Part shown: positions 9,478 through 19,973 of the stretch, piece by piece
How positions within the stretch are numbered: position 1 is the first letter of the stretch
How the letters are laid out: each line of letters starts with the position of its first letter
DNA from: Microbulbifer okhotskensis
GTDB taxonomy: Bacteria; Pseudomonadota; Gammaproteobacteria; Pseudomonadales; Cellvibrionaceae
DNA: 48,544 nucleotides
Direction of reading: 5' to 3'
NCBI RefSeq assembly: GCF_023895975.1
Contig: NZ_JALBWM010000026.1
Location: 1 to 48,544 of the forward strand
The notes under the pieces: model-generated
Seen by the model: only the letters and a program-made list of their open reading frames with translations
What the model was told of the DNA's origin: nothing
The model's database searches: none
Translations under genes and position numbers: made by a program

Positions 9478-9640
9478 GCAAGCTATTGAAAATAGTATTT
9501 TTCTACAGCCTGCCAACGCCAACATGGATGTTTTGGCCACAAATCAGCTGGTGAGTGCTAAATTTGCTGTACATGGCTTGTAGACATAGGCCGAAAACCC
9601 AATTGGGAAAGGCCACGGAAAGCCTTAATCTTCTGAATAG
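9478..9640 (-). repeat. Dispersed 3'-flank repeat, copy A
   Basis: This is one of three related non-coding sequences in the window (B at 10442, C at 37213). Shared blocks, read in the sense of the preceding gene, are a CCCAAnTnGGGTTT-like start, a central CNTATG hairpin-like block, a GCnnTnAnCAG/CTGnTTGAT block and a TTGGCAGGCT end followed by GAAAA and, in A and C, TTTCAATAGC. It lies downstream of the tfoX-like gene (stop at 9778). No protein is encoded. The alignment was made by eye. Confidence 0.65.
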
Positions 9641-9777
9641 CCCCATGATTTCGCTGACTGTAGGCAGCCCAGAGATTTTCGCGAGAAAAAACAATGCTCC
9701 AAAATTTTTAGTGGCCGACAATCAGTCACTACACAACAGAGTGAAATCCTCTCGCCTATTGAGATGCACTGACTTTA

Positions 9778-10101
9778 TTATTTCGGGGGCAAGGACCCGG
9801 CAAATACAGCTCCGCGACTTACCCAGTTATCCAAATTTTCTGCAACAGCATCTTCTTCCACATACACCATACCTTTCAGCGGCCGCCCGGTATAATCCAT
9901 AGGCCTGGTATATCTCTCTGCCAGTGCGGTCTGATAGTCCTCCGGCCCAACACGAACCATAAGTTCCTCACCGACAACACCACAAGCCATATTGCCATTT
10001 AACATGAAAGCGAGTCCGCCGAACATCTGCTTCTCACTGAGACCTTCACTCTTTTGAAGTAATTTGCGCACCTTCTCAACCAGCGTTTCGTTGTACGCCA
10101 T
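9778..10101 (-). CDS. TfoX/Sxy N-terminal-domain protein
   Basis: A 107-aa protein with the TfoX N-terminal domain: a helix, KQMFGGLAFMLNGNMACGVV, then LMVRVGPEDY and a C-terminal GRPLKGMVYV segment. Full TfoX/Sxy, the competence regulator, also has a C-terminal helix-hairpin-helix domain, which is absent here. This is therefore the stand-alone N-domain type of unknown function, not a proven competence factor. The start at 10101 has an ideal AAGGAG site. The gene sits between two direct copies of a dispersed repeat (9478-9640 and 10442-10578). 10102-10441 holds no other gene I can support. Confidence 0.85.
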   Translation of the reverse strand: MAYNETLVEKVRKLLQKSEGLSEKQMFGGLAFMLNGNMACGVVGEELMVRVGPEDYQTALAERYTRPMDYTGRPLKGMVYVEEDAVAENLDNWVSRGAVFAGSLPPK

Positions 10102-10441
10102 AATATTCTCCTTAATTACTTTTTTTGGGGCAGGAATAAAACCGTCAGATACCACTTAATTCTGAACAGGAAAAATGTGCAGTTAAAAAAGGGCCGAATG
10201 GTATTTAGTGTGGACCCGTAACCCGGGAAGGTATTGGCTGGGGCAATGAGCAAGTACTCTGCAAATACAACAGAAAATTGCATCATAGCTAAAAACGTTA
10301 TTTCGAATAATCGTTTAAGTGTAGCAGGGAAAATCAAATGTTCCCGATAAAAGGCGGGAAAAGCAACAAGAACAAAAGCGGATCGCCGAGTGGCTTGCGG
10401 GATGATTTGCGCAAGAGATCAATCACCATCCAAAAAATAGT

Positions 10442-10578
10442 TGTCGACAGCCTGCCAACCCGAACAGGGAAGCTCGGGCCGCAGATCAAACTGTTAAGTG
10501 CTTAGCTGGTCGTAAAAGGTTCACGCATATGCGCCGTAAACCCAGGTTGAAAAAGGCCTGGAAGACCTTTTTCAACCT
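10442..10578 (-). repeat. Dispersed 3'-flank repeat, copy B
   Basis: The best match to copy A: both contain AGCCTGCCAAC, ATCA-CTG-TnAGTGCT, CATA, AAACCCA and AAAGGCC in the same order, roughly two thirds identical by eye over about 130 bases. It directly follows the purL stop in the sense of purL. A perfect palindrome CGCATATGCG (10524-10533) occupies the place of the less symmetric CTATG block in copy A. Its purL-proximal end forms the purL terminator. Confidence 0.7.
10547..10575 (-). terminator. Probable purL terminator
   Basis: A perfect 10-bp stem pairs TTGAAAAAGG (10547-10556) with CCTTTTTCAA (10566-10575) around nine bases, starting eight bases past the purL stop. There is no long T run after the stem, but the stem itself ends in T-rich sequence. 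It overlaps the end of repeat copy B. Confidence 0.65.
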
Positions 10579-10583
10579 CACTG

Positions 10584-13500
10584 TCAGTCCACAAATACCC
10601 GCGCATTGCGGAACAGGCGCATCCAACCGGAGTCCTCTTTCCACTCGTCGGGGTGCCAGCTATTGCTAACCGCACGCGCGACCCGCTCCGGGTGTGGCAT
10701 CATGATAGTAACGCGCCCATCCTCGGAACACAGGGAGGTAATGCCATTGACCGAGCCATTCGGGTTGGCCGGATAGGTTTGGCTAATCTCACCTTTGTTA
10801 TTCAGGTAACGCATGGCGATGGTGCCGGAAGCTTCACATTGTTCCAGTGCCTGCTGGTCCGCAAATTCCACCCGGCCCTCACCATGGGCAACTGCTACCG
10901 GCATGTAAGTGCCAGCCATCCCCTTGAATAGCACCGAAGGAGACTCCTCCACACCCACCTGGGCAAAGCGCGCTTCATATTGCTCGGACAGGTTGCGTAC
11001 AAAACGTGGCCAGTGATCGGCACCGGGGATCAGCTCTTTGATCACCGAGAACATCTGACAGCCGTTACACACCCCCAGGCCGAAGGTATCCTGGCGATTA
11101 AAGAAACCCTCAAACTGATCGCGGGCGCGCTGGTTAAACAGAATGGTCTTGGCCCAGCCCTCTCCGGCGCCGAGCACGTCACCGTAAGAGAAACCACCAC
11201 AACCCACCAAGCCCTTAAATTCATCCAGGGCCACACGGCCGGCAAGGATATCGCTCATATGAACGTCGACAGCCTTAAAGCCAGCGCGGTGGAAGGAATG
11301 CGCCATTTCCACCTGACTGTTTACACCTTGCTCACGCAGCACGGCGACTTTCGGTCGAAGACCTTTGGCGATATAAGGCGCGCTAATATCTTCGTTAATA
11401 TCGAAGGTGAGACTAGCCGAAAGGCCCGGATCTTCCTCGATGATAGAAGCAAATTCCTGCTCAGCACACTCGGCGTTATCGCGCAAAGACTGGATACGGA
11501 AGCTGGTCTCCGACCAGATCTGCTGCAGTTCGGCACGGGAGCGCTTGAAGATTTCAACACCGTTATTGGTGATACACAGGTGCTCATTGTTATTCAGGTA
11601 ACCGATCTTGTGAGTAGGCACGCCGGCAGCGGAAAAGCGCTGTACCAGCATATCCGCTTCGCACGCGGGCACCTGTAACACCGCCCCCAACTCTTCACTG
11701 AACAGTGCGGCAATCGGATCTTCGCCGAGCTCGTAGATTTCCACATCCATACCCATACGGCCGGCAAAGCCCATTTCCGCTAGGGTAGTAAAGAGACCGC
11801 CGTCGGCGCGATCGTGGTAAGCCATGATCAGGTCTTCGTTCAGAGCCTGCTGTACCACCTCGAAGAAACCTTTCAGCTTCTTGGCATCATCCAGGTCCGC
11901 AGGCTTATCGCCCAGCTCGTTGTAGACCTGAGCCAGACAGGAGCCGCCTAAGCGATTTTTACCGGCACCCAGGTCAATCAACAGCAGTTCACTCTCCCCC
12001 TTATCGGTGCGCAGCTGCGGAGTAACGGTTTTGCGAACATCGGTGACTGGAGTGAAGGCGGAAATTACCAGGGACAGCGGTGCAGTTACCGCCTTCTGCT
12101 CTCCATCTTCCTCCCAGGCTGTGCGCATGGACATGGAATCCTTGCCCACCGGGATGGTGATATTGAGCTCCGGGCACAGTTCCATGCCCACCGCCTCTAC
12201 GGTGCGATAGAGTTTATCCTCTTCACCGGGGTGGCCTGCCGCACACATCCAGTTGGCAGAGAGTTTAATATCGGAAAGTTGCTTCACCGGGGTACAGGCG
12301 ATATTGGTAATCGCCTCACCCACGGCCAAACGGCCGGAAGCTGGAGCGTCCAGCAATGCTACCGGAGTGCGTTCTCCCATGGACATGGCTTCGCCGGCAT
12401 AGCTGTCGTAGGCGACGGTGGTTACGGCGCAATCCGCCACAGGCACCTGCCAGGGGCCGACCATCTGATCACGGGCTACCTGGCCAGTTACGGTGCGGTC
12501 GCCAATGGTGATCAGGAAACTCTTGCTCGCCACGGTGGGCAGGCGCAATACGCGCTCTGCGGCTTCATTCAGGTCGATATCCGCAGTGGAGAATGCTTTG
12601 CTTTCAGCCTGACGCGTTTCTGCCTCCCGGTGCATACGCGGCGGTTTGCCAAACAGCACAGACATGGGCAGATCGACCGGCTTGGACTCGAACTGGGTGT
12701 CGTTCAACAGCAGGTGCTTGTCTTCGGTGGCTTCACCCACAACCGCAAAAGGTGCGCGCTCGCGCTCACAGATTTGCTCGAAGCGCAGCAGGTCTTCCGG
12801 CATGACTGCCAGTACATAGCGCTCCTGAGATTCATTACACCAGATTTCCAGCGGGCTCATACCCGGCTCATCACAGGGAATATTACGCAGCTCAAAGTTG
12901 CCGCCGGTGCCGCCGTCTTTCACCAGTTCGGGGAAAGCATTGGACAGGCCGCCCGCGCCTACATCGTGGATAAAGGCAATGGGGTTGTTCTCGCCCAACT
13001 GCCAGCACTGGTCGATCACTTCCTGGCAGCGACGCTCGATTTCCGGGTTCTGACGCTGTACCGAGGCGAAGTCCAGATCCTCAGAACTGGAACCGCTGGC
13101 CATACTAGAAGCCGCACCGCCACCGAGGCCGATTAGCATCGCCGGGCCACCCAGTGCTACCAGCTTGGCGCCGGGGGAAAATTCAGGCTTATCGACATGC
13201 TCTTCGCGGATATTGCCGTAGCCACCGGCGAGCATAATTGGCTTGTGGTAGCCACGGCGCTCGCCATCAAAATTCTCTTCAAAAGTACGGAAGTAACCGC
13301 AAATATTCGGGCGGCCAAATTCGTTGTTAAACGCGGCGCCGCCTATGGGGCCCTCGATCATAATATCCAGAGCGGTAACAATGCGCTCGGGCTTGCCGTA
13401 ATTGGATTCCCAAGGCTGCTCCCAACCGGGGATCTGCAGGTTGGAAACGGTAAAGCCACTCAAACCCACTTTTGGCTTTGAGCCGCGGCCAACCGCACCC

Positions 13501-14450
13501 TCATCGCGGATTTCACCACCGGCACCGGTACCCGCTCCGGCGAAGGGAGCAATCGCTGTGGGGTGGTTGTGGGTCTCCACTTTCATCAACAGATGAATCG
13601 CTTCGCTGCTAAAACCGTACTCTTTGCTGTCGGGGTCCGGATAAAAACGCCCCGCTACGCTGCCCGCCACCACCGCGGCGTTATCTGCGTAGGCAGACAA
13701 GACGTTTTCACCGCCTTTCTGGTAGGTGTTTTTAATCATGCCAAATAAGGAGTGCGGCATTTCTTCGCCATCGATGGTCCAAGTGGCATTGAAGATCTTG
13801 TGACGACAGTGCTCGGAGTTCGCCTGGGCGAACATCATCAGCTCCACGTCGGTAGGATTGCGCTCCAGCTCTTGGAAACTGGTGAGCAGGTAATCAATCT
13901 CATCTTCGGCCAGAGCCAAGCCCAAGGTAATGTTGGCATCTTCCAGGGCTTCGCGGCCACCTTCGAGAATATCCACCGCGCGCAGTGGGCGGGGGCCTTC
14001 TTCGATAAACAGCTCGCCGGCCTGATCAAAATCGGTAAACACCGTCTCAACCATGCGATCGTGTAAACAGGCGGCCAGAATATGGCGTTCCGCTTCAGTT
14101 AATTCGACGCCAGTCACGTAGTAGGCGACTCCCCGCTCCAGGCGGTGGATGTTAATAAGACCGGCATTGTGAGCAATGTCGGTGGCCTTAGAGGACCAAG
14201 GAGAGATAGTACCGGGACGCGGCACTACCAGAATCAATTCGCCTTTCGGCTCATGCTTTTCTTCAGTCGGACCGTACTGGAGCAGCCGCTCAAGCAGCAC
14301 CATCTCCTTATTATCCAGTGTGTCGCTATCGGCAAAGTGCACGAACTCGGCGTAAAGATCACCGATACTCGGTTGCAGCGCGCGCAGTTGATTGAGAAGT
14401 TTTTTATGGCGGAATTTCGACAGTGCGGGAGCACCACGCAGAACTAGCAT
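10584..14450 (-). CDS. purL: Phosphoribosylformylglycinamidine synthase
   Basis: The large single-chain enzyme of purine biosynthesis (FGAR + Gln + ATP to FGAM), 1288 aa, the usual length in Gammaproteobacteria. The N-terminal PurS-like domain, two AIRS-type ATP-binding halves (for example [20 protein letters not shown] and a GKDSMSMR segment) and a C-terminal class I glutamine amidotransferase are all present. The amidotransferase has the nucleophile in GVCNGCQM and the His-Glu pair in PHPERV. I start at the ATG at 14450 ([14 protein letters not shown]), as in homologues. The longer in-frame extension to 14561 is not conserved-looking. It is a single-gene unit with its own terminator, divergent from mltF. 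Confidence 0.97.
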   Translation of the reverse strand: MLVLRGAPALSKFRHKKLLNQLRALQPSIGDLYAEFVHFADSDTLDNKEMVLLERLLQYGPTEEKHEPKGELILVVPRPGTISPWSSKATDIAHNAGLINIHRLERGVAYYVTGVELTEAERHILAACLHDRMVETVFTDFDQAGELFIEEGPRPLRAVDILEGGREALEDANITLGLALAEDEIDYLLTSFQELERNPTDVELMMFAQANSEHCRHKIFNATWTIDGEEMPHSLFGMIKNTYQKGGENVLSAYADNAAVVAGSVAGRFYPDPDSKEYGFSSEAIHLLMKVETHNHPTAIAPFAGAGTGAGGEIRDEGAVGRGSKPKVGLSGFTVSNLQIPGWEQPWESNYGKPERIVTALDIMIEGPIGGAAFNNEFGRPNICGYFRTFEENFDGERRGYHKPIMLAGGYGNIREEHVDKPEFSPGAKLVALGGPAMLIGLGGGAASSMASGSSSEDLDFASVQRQNPEIERRCQEVIDQCWQLGENNPIAFIHDVGAGGLSNAFPELVKDGGTGGNFELRNIPCDEPGMSPLEIWCNESQERYVLAVMPEDLLRFEQICERERAPFAVVGEATEDKHLLLNDTQFESKPVDLPMSVLFGKPPRMHREAETRQAESKAFSTADIDLNEAAERVLRLPTVASKSFLITIGDRTVTGQVARDQMVGPWQVPVADCAVTTVAYDSYAGEAMSMGERTPVALLDAPASGRLAVGEAITNIACTPVKQLSDIKLSANWMCAAGHPGEEDKLYRTVEAVGMELCPELNITIPVGKDSMSMRTAWEEDGEQKAVTAPLSLVISAFTPVTDVRKTVTPQLRTDKGESELLLIDLGAGKNRLGGSCLAQVYNELGDKPADLDDAKKLKGFFEVVQQALNEDLIMAYHDRADGGLFTTLAEMGFAGRMGMDVEIYELGEDPIAALFSEELGAVLQVPACEADMLVQRFSAAGVPTHKIGYLNNNEHLCITNNGVEIFKRSRAELQQIWSETSFRIQSLRDNAECAEQEFASIIEEDPGLSASLTFDINEDISAPYIAKGLRPKVAVLREQGVNSQVEMAHSFHRAGFKAVDVHMSDILAGRVALDEFKGLVGCGGFSYGDVLGAGEGWAKTILFNQRARDQFEGFFNRQDTFGLGVCNGCQMFSVIKELIPGADHWPRFVRNLSEQYEARFAQVGVEESPSVLFKGMAGTYMPVAVAHGEGRVEFADQQALEQCEASGTIAMRYLNNKGEISQTYPANPNGSVNGITSLCSEDGRVTIMMPHPERVARAVSNSWHPDEWKEDSGWMRLFRNARVFVD

Positions 14451-14860
14451 TGCGGGAGATTGCCTCTTGTCTGAATGAGAGAAATTGCACGAAAGATACA
14501 TCGCACAAGCCCCGGAAATTTGAGAGGCGCAATTGTACCTGAAGCATCGCCACTCCAACACATCCGCCCGACACTTGGAGACACATGAACTATTTAGTGG
14601 CCTTAATGTTCAAAAGACAAACAAACTTGATCATAAATAAACCAACTTCGCACCATAAATATAACCACTACAAAAGTCAGGACAGCTTTGCAAGCGGGCA
14701 GATCACAGTGTTCAAAAGCCAAACTGGGCAGATTGTCGTCAAATAATGTAAAATTGGCGAGCTGCGCCAGCTTTAGCCCCATAATAGAGGCTAGGCCGCT
14801 CGTACCAAGCCTTAGGTATAACAGCGATAAAACCAACGGACTAGCTAAAGGGGACAGCCT
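14451..14860. promoter_or_regulatory. Divergent promoter region purL / mltF
   Basis: 410 bases between two start codons pointing apart. I looked for a PurR-type operator (ACGCAAACGTTTGCGT-like) and did not find one. No gene is supported. AT-rich stretches at 14610-14750 could hold the promoters, but I cannot assign -35 and -10 boxes reliably. Confidence 0.5.
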
Positions 14861-16339
14861 ATGATGATGAAAAGCCGTATGCTGCGCTATGTCCGCCGCC
14901 TGTGCAAAGGGCTCGTACTTTCCTGCTGCGCCTCCCTACTGGTGGCCAGCAAAGCACCCAACACCCTGGAGCGCGTCAAGGCTTCCGGCGAGCTGGTTGT
15001 CCTTTCACAAAATGGTCCCACTACCTATTACGAAGATGCCAGTGGTAACCCCACCGGTTTTGAATACGGTATGTTGCATGCCTTTGCCGAAGAGCTGGGA
15101 GTAAAACTGGTGATTCGCGACGTGCACGACCTCGACGAAATGTTTGAACACCTGCGAGATCCTGAAGATGGCGCCCACTTTGCTGCCGCCGGCCTCACGG
15201 TGACTCCGGAGCGCCGCGAGCAGGTGCGTTTTACCCCCTCCTATTTTGAAATTCGCCAGCAGGTTATCTACCGGGTGGGCGAGGAACGTCCTCGCAAGAC
15301 CAGTGATCTCAACGGTAAAAAAGTTGCGGTTATTGCCGGCAGTGCTCACGCCGAAGAAATGAAAAAGCTATCCACCCGCCATACCGAACTGAAATGGGAG
15401 GAAGTGTCCGATGTGGATGCGATGGAACTGGTCGAGATGGTACAGCAGGGAAAATACAGTTACGCCATTGTAGATTCCAATGCCTACGCCGTTCACCGCG
15501 GCCTCTATCCCAACACGGCCATCGCCTTTAACCTGACCCAGTTCCAGCCAGTGTCTTGGGCATTCCCACAAAGTGATGACGACAGCCTATACCGCAGTGC
15601 GCGTCGCTTTATGTTGCGCGCCAACACCAACGGCATGATCGCTCAGCTACGAGAGGAATTTTTCGGACACGTCAGTGACCTGAATGTCGGCGGCGCCCAG
15701 GCCTTTGCCAAGCGCAGCCGCGAACGCCTGCCCCAGTGGCGCGTCACCATGCAGAAAGTGGCCAACCAATACGAGCTTGACTGGCACCTACTGGCAGCGC
15801 TCAGCTACCAGGAGTCCTACTGGAACCCACGCGCACGCTCGCGCACCGGTGTGCGCGGCCTAATGATGCTCACCCTGAATACCGCCAAGGAGCTGGGGGT
15901 CAATCGTCTCAACCCGGAAGAAAGTATCGAGGGCGGCGCCCGCTATATCGTGCAAATCCGCAATAAACTGTCTGAACGTATCCGTGAGCCCGACAGGACC
16001 TGGATGGCCCTGGCCGCCTACAACGTCGGCTACGGCCACCTGGAAGACGCCCGCGTTCTTACCGAACGCATGGGCGGCAATCCCGACTTATGGCCCGATG
16101 TACGCGAGCACTTGCCACTCCTGTCTAAACGACAGCACTACAAGACCACCCGGCACGGCTACGCCCGCGGCTGGGAGCCGGTAACTTACGTGCAAAATAT
16201 CCGCCACTATCAAGCTCTGTTGAGCTGGAGCAGTCGTATTAAAGAACAGCGCCTGGCGGCAGCCAACGATGACGCTGCCGGCACTCTCATAGATAATGTG
16301 GCATTGGAAGCCAAGGCCAGTGCTGCACCCGCCCTGTAA
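14861..16339 (+). CDS. mltF: Membrane-bound lytic murein transglycosylase F
   Basis: A 492-aa peptidoglycan-cleaving enzyme. A signal sequence (about residues 1-30) is followed by a periplasmic solute-binding-like domain (family 3; ERVKASGELVVLSQNG to about residue 270) and a C-terminal SLT lysozyme-like domain. The catalytic Glu318 is in ALSYQESYWNP, and the SLT motifs GVRGLMMLT and AAYNVGYGH are present. This two-domain order defines MltF, which makes 1,6-anhydromuropeptides and is allosterically controlled through the binding domain. AAAGGGG precedes the ATG. Its stop is 12 bases from the convergent end of the arsenosugar-like operon. Confidence 0.95.
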   Translation: MMMKSRMLRYVRRLCKGLVLSCCASLLVASKAPNTLERVKASGELVVLSQNGPTTYYEDASGNPTGFEYGMLHAFAEELGVKLVIRDVHDLDEMFEHLRDPEDGAHFAAAGLTVTPERREQVRFTPSYFEIRQQVIYRVGEERPRKTSDLNGKKVAVIAGSAHAEEMKKLSTRHTELKWEEVSDVDAMELVEMVQQGKYSYAIVDSNAYAVHRGLYPNTAIAFNLTQFQPVSWAFPQSDDDSLYRSARRFMLRANTNGMIAQLREEFFGHVSDLNVGGAQAFAKRSRERLPQWRVTMQKVANQYELDWHLLAALSYQESYWNPRARSRTGVRGLMMLTLNTAKELGVNRLNPEESIEGGARYIVQIRNKLSERIREPDRTWMALAAYNVGYGHLEDARVLTERMGGNPDLWPDVREHLPLLSKRQHYKTTRHGYARGWEPVTYVQNIRHYQALLSWSSRIKEQRLAAANDDAAGTLIDNVALEAKASAAPAL

Positions 16340-16351
16340 GGTGACAAGGCG

Positions 16352-16972
16352 CTATCTGTTCTCCCGCAAGCTGTCAGGCAAGTGGCGTAAGTCCTCCGGC
16401 TCATCAATATCGGCAAGCGCTTCCAGCTCCAGACACTCAAGACCGCACTCACTCATTCTTTCAAGGGTTTGTGCGGCCACCTCTGAGGTACTCCAATGAA
16501 TATCCTCAAATAACCTGCGCTTTATACAACTGAGCCCAAGTAGTGTGTAGCCGCCATCCAGGGCTGGATACATCACGACATCCCAGCGCCTCAACTCTGC
16601 CACTGCTGTACGCAAACGTGCAGATGTGAGCCCCGGACAATCAGTGCCCAGGAGCAAAACCCGAGAGCCAGCCTCCCTGGCAATATCGGTTGCCCGCCAC
16701 AGACGTCGACCCAGATCGCCATCGACCTGTCCATGCAAGGTAACGCCTTCAGGCAGCGAGAAATTCTGCCAATACGAGTGTGATGGAGCGGGGGCGACAT
16801 GTAATTCCACCGCGCCTAATTCCGCCTCAATACAAGCCGTTAAAGTCTGTAACAAAAGCCTCTCGGCCAACTCAGCAGCACCACTCTCCCCCAAGGCCGG
16901 TATCAGACGCGTTTTCGCATATCCGGGCAAGGGCGCTTTGGCCAACACAATTAAGCGCAGATCGGTATTCAT
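16352..16972 (-). CDS. TIGR04282-type (DUF2064) glycosyltransferase, arsenosugar cluster
   Basis: A 206-aa GT-A-fold protein of the DUF2064 family. It shows the N-terminal nucleotide-binding stretch VLAKAPLPGYAKTRL, the acidic metal-binding motif GTDCPGL, and DGGYTLLGL. It resembles nucleotidyl/glycosyltransferases and is a common partner of ArsS. It is the last gene of a six-gene minus-strand operon and starts 14 bases after its neighbour. I start at the ATG at 16972; longer in-frame starts overlap the previous gene heavily. Its proposed role is to attach or activate the sugar aglycone, but no substrate has been shown. Confidence 0.85.
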   Translation of the reverse strand: MNTDLRLIVLAKAPLPGYAKTRLIPALGESGAAELAERLLLQTLTACIEAELGAVELHVAPAPSHSYWQNFSLPEGVTLHGQVDGDLGRRLWRATDIAREAGSRVLLLGTDCPGLTSARLRTAVAELRRWDVVMYPALDGGYTLLGLSCIKRRLFEDIHWSTSEVAAQTLERMSECGLECLELEALADIDEPEDLRHLPDSLRENR

Positions 16973-16986
16973 ATTTTTACCCGCCG

Positions 16987-17664
16987 CTATTGGTAGCGCT
17001 TGGCCAGGGACTCTGCAGAGACGCCGCGCCAGTAATCGAAGCGCAGACGCCACATCAACAGGACCGTGCGTAGCACACCAAATTTCTGCCAGCGACGTCC
17101 GGATGTTTTTGCTTTTTGGCACAGACAATAAGGGCGGGACTTTCGCAATAACCGGCGACTCAATTCGATGTCTTCCATCAGAGGTTGGGGGGGAAACCCT
17201 CCCGAAGCCTCAAACAGCGAGCGCCGTACAAAGATAGCCTGATCTCCCGTAGCAATACCGCTAAGGCGGGACCTCAGGTTAATCATGCCTGCTATCAGTG
17301 GAAACCACCAGCTAGCACCCTCTATAGAAATATCGAAACGCCCCCACTGAACACTTTCCCGCTCAGTATTTTTTTCCAATGAAACGAGAGCATCGTTTGC
17401 AAGCCGGGTATCCGCATGCAAAAACAGTAACCAATCTCCGCGGGCCATCACAGCACCAGCGTTCATTTGTACTGCCCTGCCCCGCGCAGAATATACTAGC
17501 CGCAGCCCTGACTGCTGCAACATCTCAACACTACCATCGGTACTACCGCCATCCACGACGATAATCTCGCAATTCCCGTGCGACTCGAGCTCACGCAAAT
17601 GCGTCAGTAGTGCGACCAACTGAGCCTTTTCATTTAACAGGGGCACGACCACACTAAAGCGCAT
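16987..17664 (-). CDS. TIGR04283-type family 2 glycosyltransferase, arsenosugar cluster
   Basis: A 225-aa GT2 enzyme with the classical order: SVVVPLLNE at the N-terminus, VVDGGSTDGS for the nucleotide-sugar Asp, LHADTRL (in place of the DxD), and GDQAIFVRR with EDIELSRRL for the acceptor site and catalytic base. It has no membrane anchor. Its ATG overlaps the TAA of the upstream FAD oxidoreductase gene by one base (TAATG), so translation is probably coupled. Together with the DUF2064 enzyme it would finish the glycoside made from the ArsS product. The role is inferred from gene order. Confidence 0.88.
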   Translation of the reverse strand: MRFSVVVPLLNEKAQLVALLTHLRELESHGNCEIIVVDGGSTDGSVEMLQQSGLRLVYSARGRAVQMNAGAVMARGDWLLFLHADTRLANDALVSLEKNTERESVQWGRFDISIEGASWWFPLIAGMINLRSRLSGIATGDQAIFVRRSLFEASGGFPPQPLMEDIELSRRLLRKSRPYCLCQKAKTSGRRWQKFGVLRTVLLMWRLRFDYWRGVSAESLAKRYQ

Positions 17665-19139
17665 TATTTTCTTCTCCAGCGATTAAATACGGCTAATAAA
17701 CGCAAAACAGCCGCGGGGGCGTGAGCTCGCTTCCAATTTCCGGCTACAAATTTATTCGCCTCACTCATGGTGGGATAAATATGAATGGTCGAAAGAATTT
17801 TATTCAGCCCCAATCCATATTTCATCGCCAATATAAATTCCGAAATTAATTCAGCAGCATTTTCCCCGACAATAGAAACACCCAATATTTTATCTTTACC
17901 TCTGGCCGTCAGTACTTTGACAAATCCCCGAGCTGCACCATCGACAATAGCACGATCCAGATCTCCAATATTGTAACGGGTAATCTCGTAATCTATACCC
18001 TGCTCCCGGGCCTTCCCCTCACTTAAACCCACGCTGGCAACTTCCGGATCAACAAATACCGCACTGGGCACCAGTGAATAATCCACTGCAAATTTTTTGA
18101 TATCCCCAAACAGACCATTTACAGCGGCATACCATGCCTGGTAAGAAGCCATATGCGTGAACTGATAGGGCCCCGCCATGTCTCCCGCAGCGAGGATATG
18201 CGGATAACGCGTACGCAGACAGTCATCGAGTTTCAGCTTGCCATTTTCCAGCAGTTGCAGCTTTTCCAATCCCATGCCTGTAGTTTTGGCTCGCCTTCCC
18301 AGAGCCAGTATCACCTCATCAAACTCAATCTTTACCCGGCCTTCAGCATTACGTAAAACCAGCACGCCGCCCTTCTGATCAGAACCTCCTTCAAATTCAA
18401 CCGCCTCATGGCCGGTTAACAGTGTTACCCCTTCGGCCTCAAGCGCCACTGTTACTGCAGCGGAAACCTCACGATCCAACTCCGGCAAAATAACACGGGC
18501 CCTTTCAACCAGTGTGATCTCCGAGCCAAGCCTAGCCAGTGCCTGAGCCAGTTCACAGCCAATAGCGCCGCCACCTAGTAGTGTGAGTCGCTGCGGAGGC
18601 GCTTGTAGCTGAGAAAGCCGCTCCCACAGAGTATCACTGGTGAGATAGCTCACCCTATCCAACCCAGGAAAAGGCGGTACAATAGGCTCAGCACCCGCAG
18701 CTAACACAATTGCCCGAGCCGTCAGATTTTTCTCGCTGCCACTACTATGGACAATTTTGACGGTCCAAGGATCTACTAGCGCTGCCGTCCCTTTAAGTAC
18801 TTCTACCCCCAACTCGGTATAACGCTCAACACTGTCGTTGGGCTCAATGGCTTTTATCGAATCCCTGACATGTTGCATTACACGGGGAAAATCAATACTT
18901 GGCTCTGGCAAGATGACGCCAAAATTACTCGAGCGCCGCGCCCCGTGCGCAAGTCGCGCACACATAATTAACGCCTTGCTGGGTACGCAACCGGTATTCA
19001 GACAATCCCCGCCCATTTTGCCTGACTCGATCAAAGTGACCTTTGCTTTTACCGCCGCAGAAATATAGGCCGTTACCAGCCCAGCAGCGCCCGCACCGAT
19101 AACAATTAAGTTGCGATCAAATTTTTTTGGCTTCTGCAT
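17664..19139 (-). CDS. Mercuric reductase-like FAD-dependent disulfide oxidoreductase
   Basis: A 491-aa member of the pyridine nucleotide-disulfide oxidoreductase family. It has the FAD-binding VIGAGAAGL, the redox pair in CLNTGCVPSK (Cys46, Cys51), the NAD(P)H-binding LLGGGAIGCELA, the second FAD site ILAAGDMAG and a dimerisation domain with HIYPT. It lacks both the N-terminal HMA domain and the C-terminal Cys pair of true MerA, so mercury reduction is unlikely. It is not Lpd either, since lpdA is present at 26448. Such enzymes often sit with a TVP38 gene, as here. In this operon it might reduce an arsenic or thiol intermediate, which is inference. Confidence 0.85.
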   Translation of the reverse strand: MQKPKKFDRNLIVIGAGAAGLVTAYISAAVKAKVTLIESGKMGGDCLNTGCVPSKALIMCARLAHGARRSSNFGVILPEPSIDFPRVMQHVRDSIKAIEPNDSVERYTELGVEVLKGTAALVDPWTVKIVHSSGSEKNLTARAIVLAAGAEPIVPPFPGLDRVSYLTSDTLWERLSQLQAPPQRLTLLGGGAIGCELAQALARLGSEITLVERARVILPELDREVSAAVTVALEAEGVTLLTGHEAVEFEGGSDQKGGVLVLRNAEGRVKIEFDEVILALGRRAKTTGMGLEKLQLLENGKLKLDDCLRTRYPHILAAGDMAGPYQFTHMASYQAWYAAVNGLFGDIKKFAVDYSLVPSAVFVDPEVASVGLSEGKAREQGIDYEITRYNIGDLDRAIVDGAARGFVKVLTARGKDKILGVSIVGENAAELISEFILAMKYGLGLNKILSTIHIYPTMSEANKFVAGNWKRAHAPAAVLRLLAVFNRWRRK

Positions 19140-19147
19140 ACATGATA

Positions 19148-19831
19148 TTACCCGGCCTGACGCCGGCGCTTAAACCAGCTGAGCGCATATTTTGCAATCA
19201 AGGGGAATATGCCCAATAAAATGAAAGACAGTAACAAAGGTAGCGAAAGGATATCCTTGAGATTTTCCACCCGCGCCAGTTGGGTGCCTGCATTGACGTA
19301 AACAACCGTCCCCGCCAACATACCCAGCTGACTCACCCAGTAAAAAGTCCATACTTTGATATGGGTAAGTCCCATCAGAACATTAATCAAGAAGAATGGG
19401 AAAGCCGGCACCAGGCGCAAAGCGAATAAATAAAATGCCCCCTCGCGCTCAATCCCCGTATTGATCACCTGAAGACGCTCAGAAAATCGTCCCTGAACCG
19501 AGTCGCGAAATAAGTAGCGCGCCATCAGGAAGGCCAGTGTTGCGCCAACGCTGGACGCAAACGAAACAATAACAGTCCCCCAAAAAAGTCCAAACAGGGC
19601 GCCCGCTGCAATAGTAAGAATGGCCGCACCTGGAAGGGAGAGCCCGGTGACCACAACGTAAAAAACAAAAAACAAGAGGCCCACCAATAGCGGTGAAGTT
19701 GACTGCCACTGCTGGAAGCCCTTTGCGCCCACCTTGAGTTTATCCAAACTTAACCAGTGGTGGAAATCAAGCCCATAGAAAGTAATCACCAGCACCACAA
19801 TGACAGCCACTAACAGTATTTTCTTATTCAT
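19148..19831 (-). CDS. TVP38/TMEM64 (DedA superfamily) membrane protein
   Basis: A 227-aa inner-membrane protein with five or six hydrophobic segments. The family core is clear: GAALFGLFWGTVIVSFASS, then the re-entrant-loop signature RLVPAFPFFLINVLMGLT and WVSQLGMLAGTVVYV. VTT-domain proteins are linked to lipid scrambling or ion/solute movement. The exact role here is unknown, although export of an organoarsenic or lipid product is conceivable. It lies between arsS (142 bases upstream) and the FAD oxidoreductase gene (8 bases downstream). Confidence 0.88.
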   Translation of the reverse strand: MNKKILLVAVIVVLVITFYGLDFHHWLSLDKLKVGAKGFQQWQSTSPLLVGLLFFVFYVVVTGLSLPGAAILTIAAGALFGLFWGTVIVSFASSVGATLAFLMARYLFRDSVQGRFSERLQVINTGIEREGAFYLFALRLVPAFPFFLINVLMGLTHIKVWTFYWVSQLGMLAGTVVYVNAGTQLARVENLKDILSLPLLLSFILLGIFPLIAKYALSWFKRRRQAG

Positions 19832-19973
19832 AGTGTCAAACCTTCTTGATCGCCGTCATTCCATTTTGATCGGCAGGCTGCTGGAGAAATTTTATCGGGT
19901 AGCCAGCCAACCGAGGGAGAGATACTCAGGCCATAGCTCTAACATCTGTGTGCGAGCACCTTTATACCAACCG

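Noticed and set aside
10653..14066. Several plus-strand frames of 100-301 codons inside purL
   Set aside because: They are antisense shadows of a certain gene, with no motif and no good start.
17664..19139. Mercury-resistance merA
   Set aside because: It lacks the HMA domain and the C-terminal Cys pair and has no mer genes nearby; it belongs to the arsS operon.
19860..19910. A fourth copy of the dispersed repeat downstream of arsS
   Set aside because: Only a short TTGGCTGGCTACC-like match is present; the rest of the 3' flank does not align with copies A-C.
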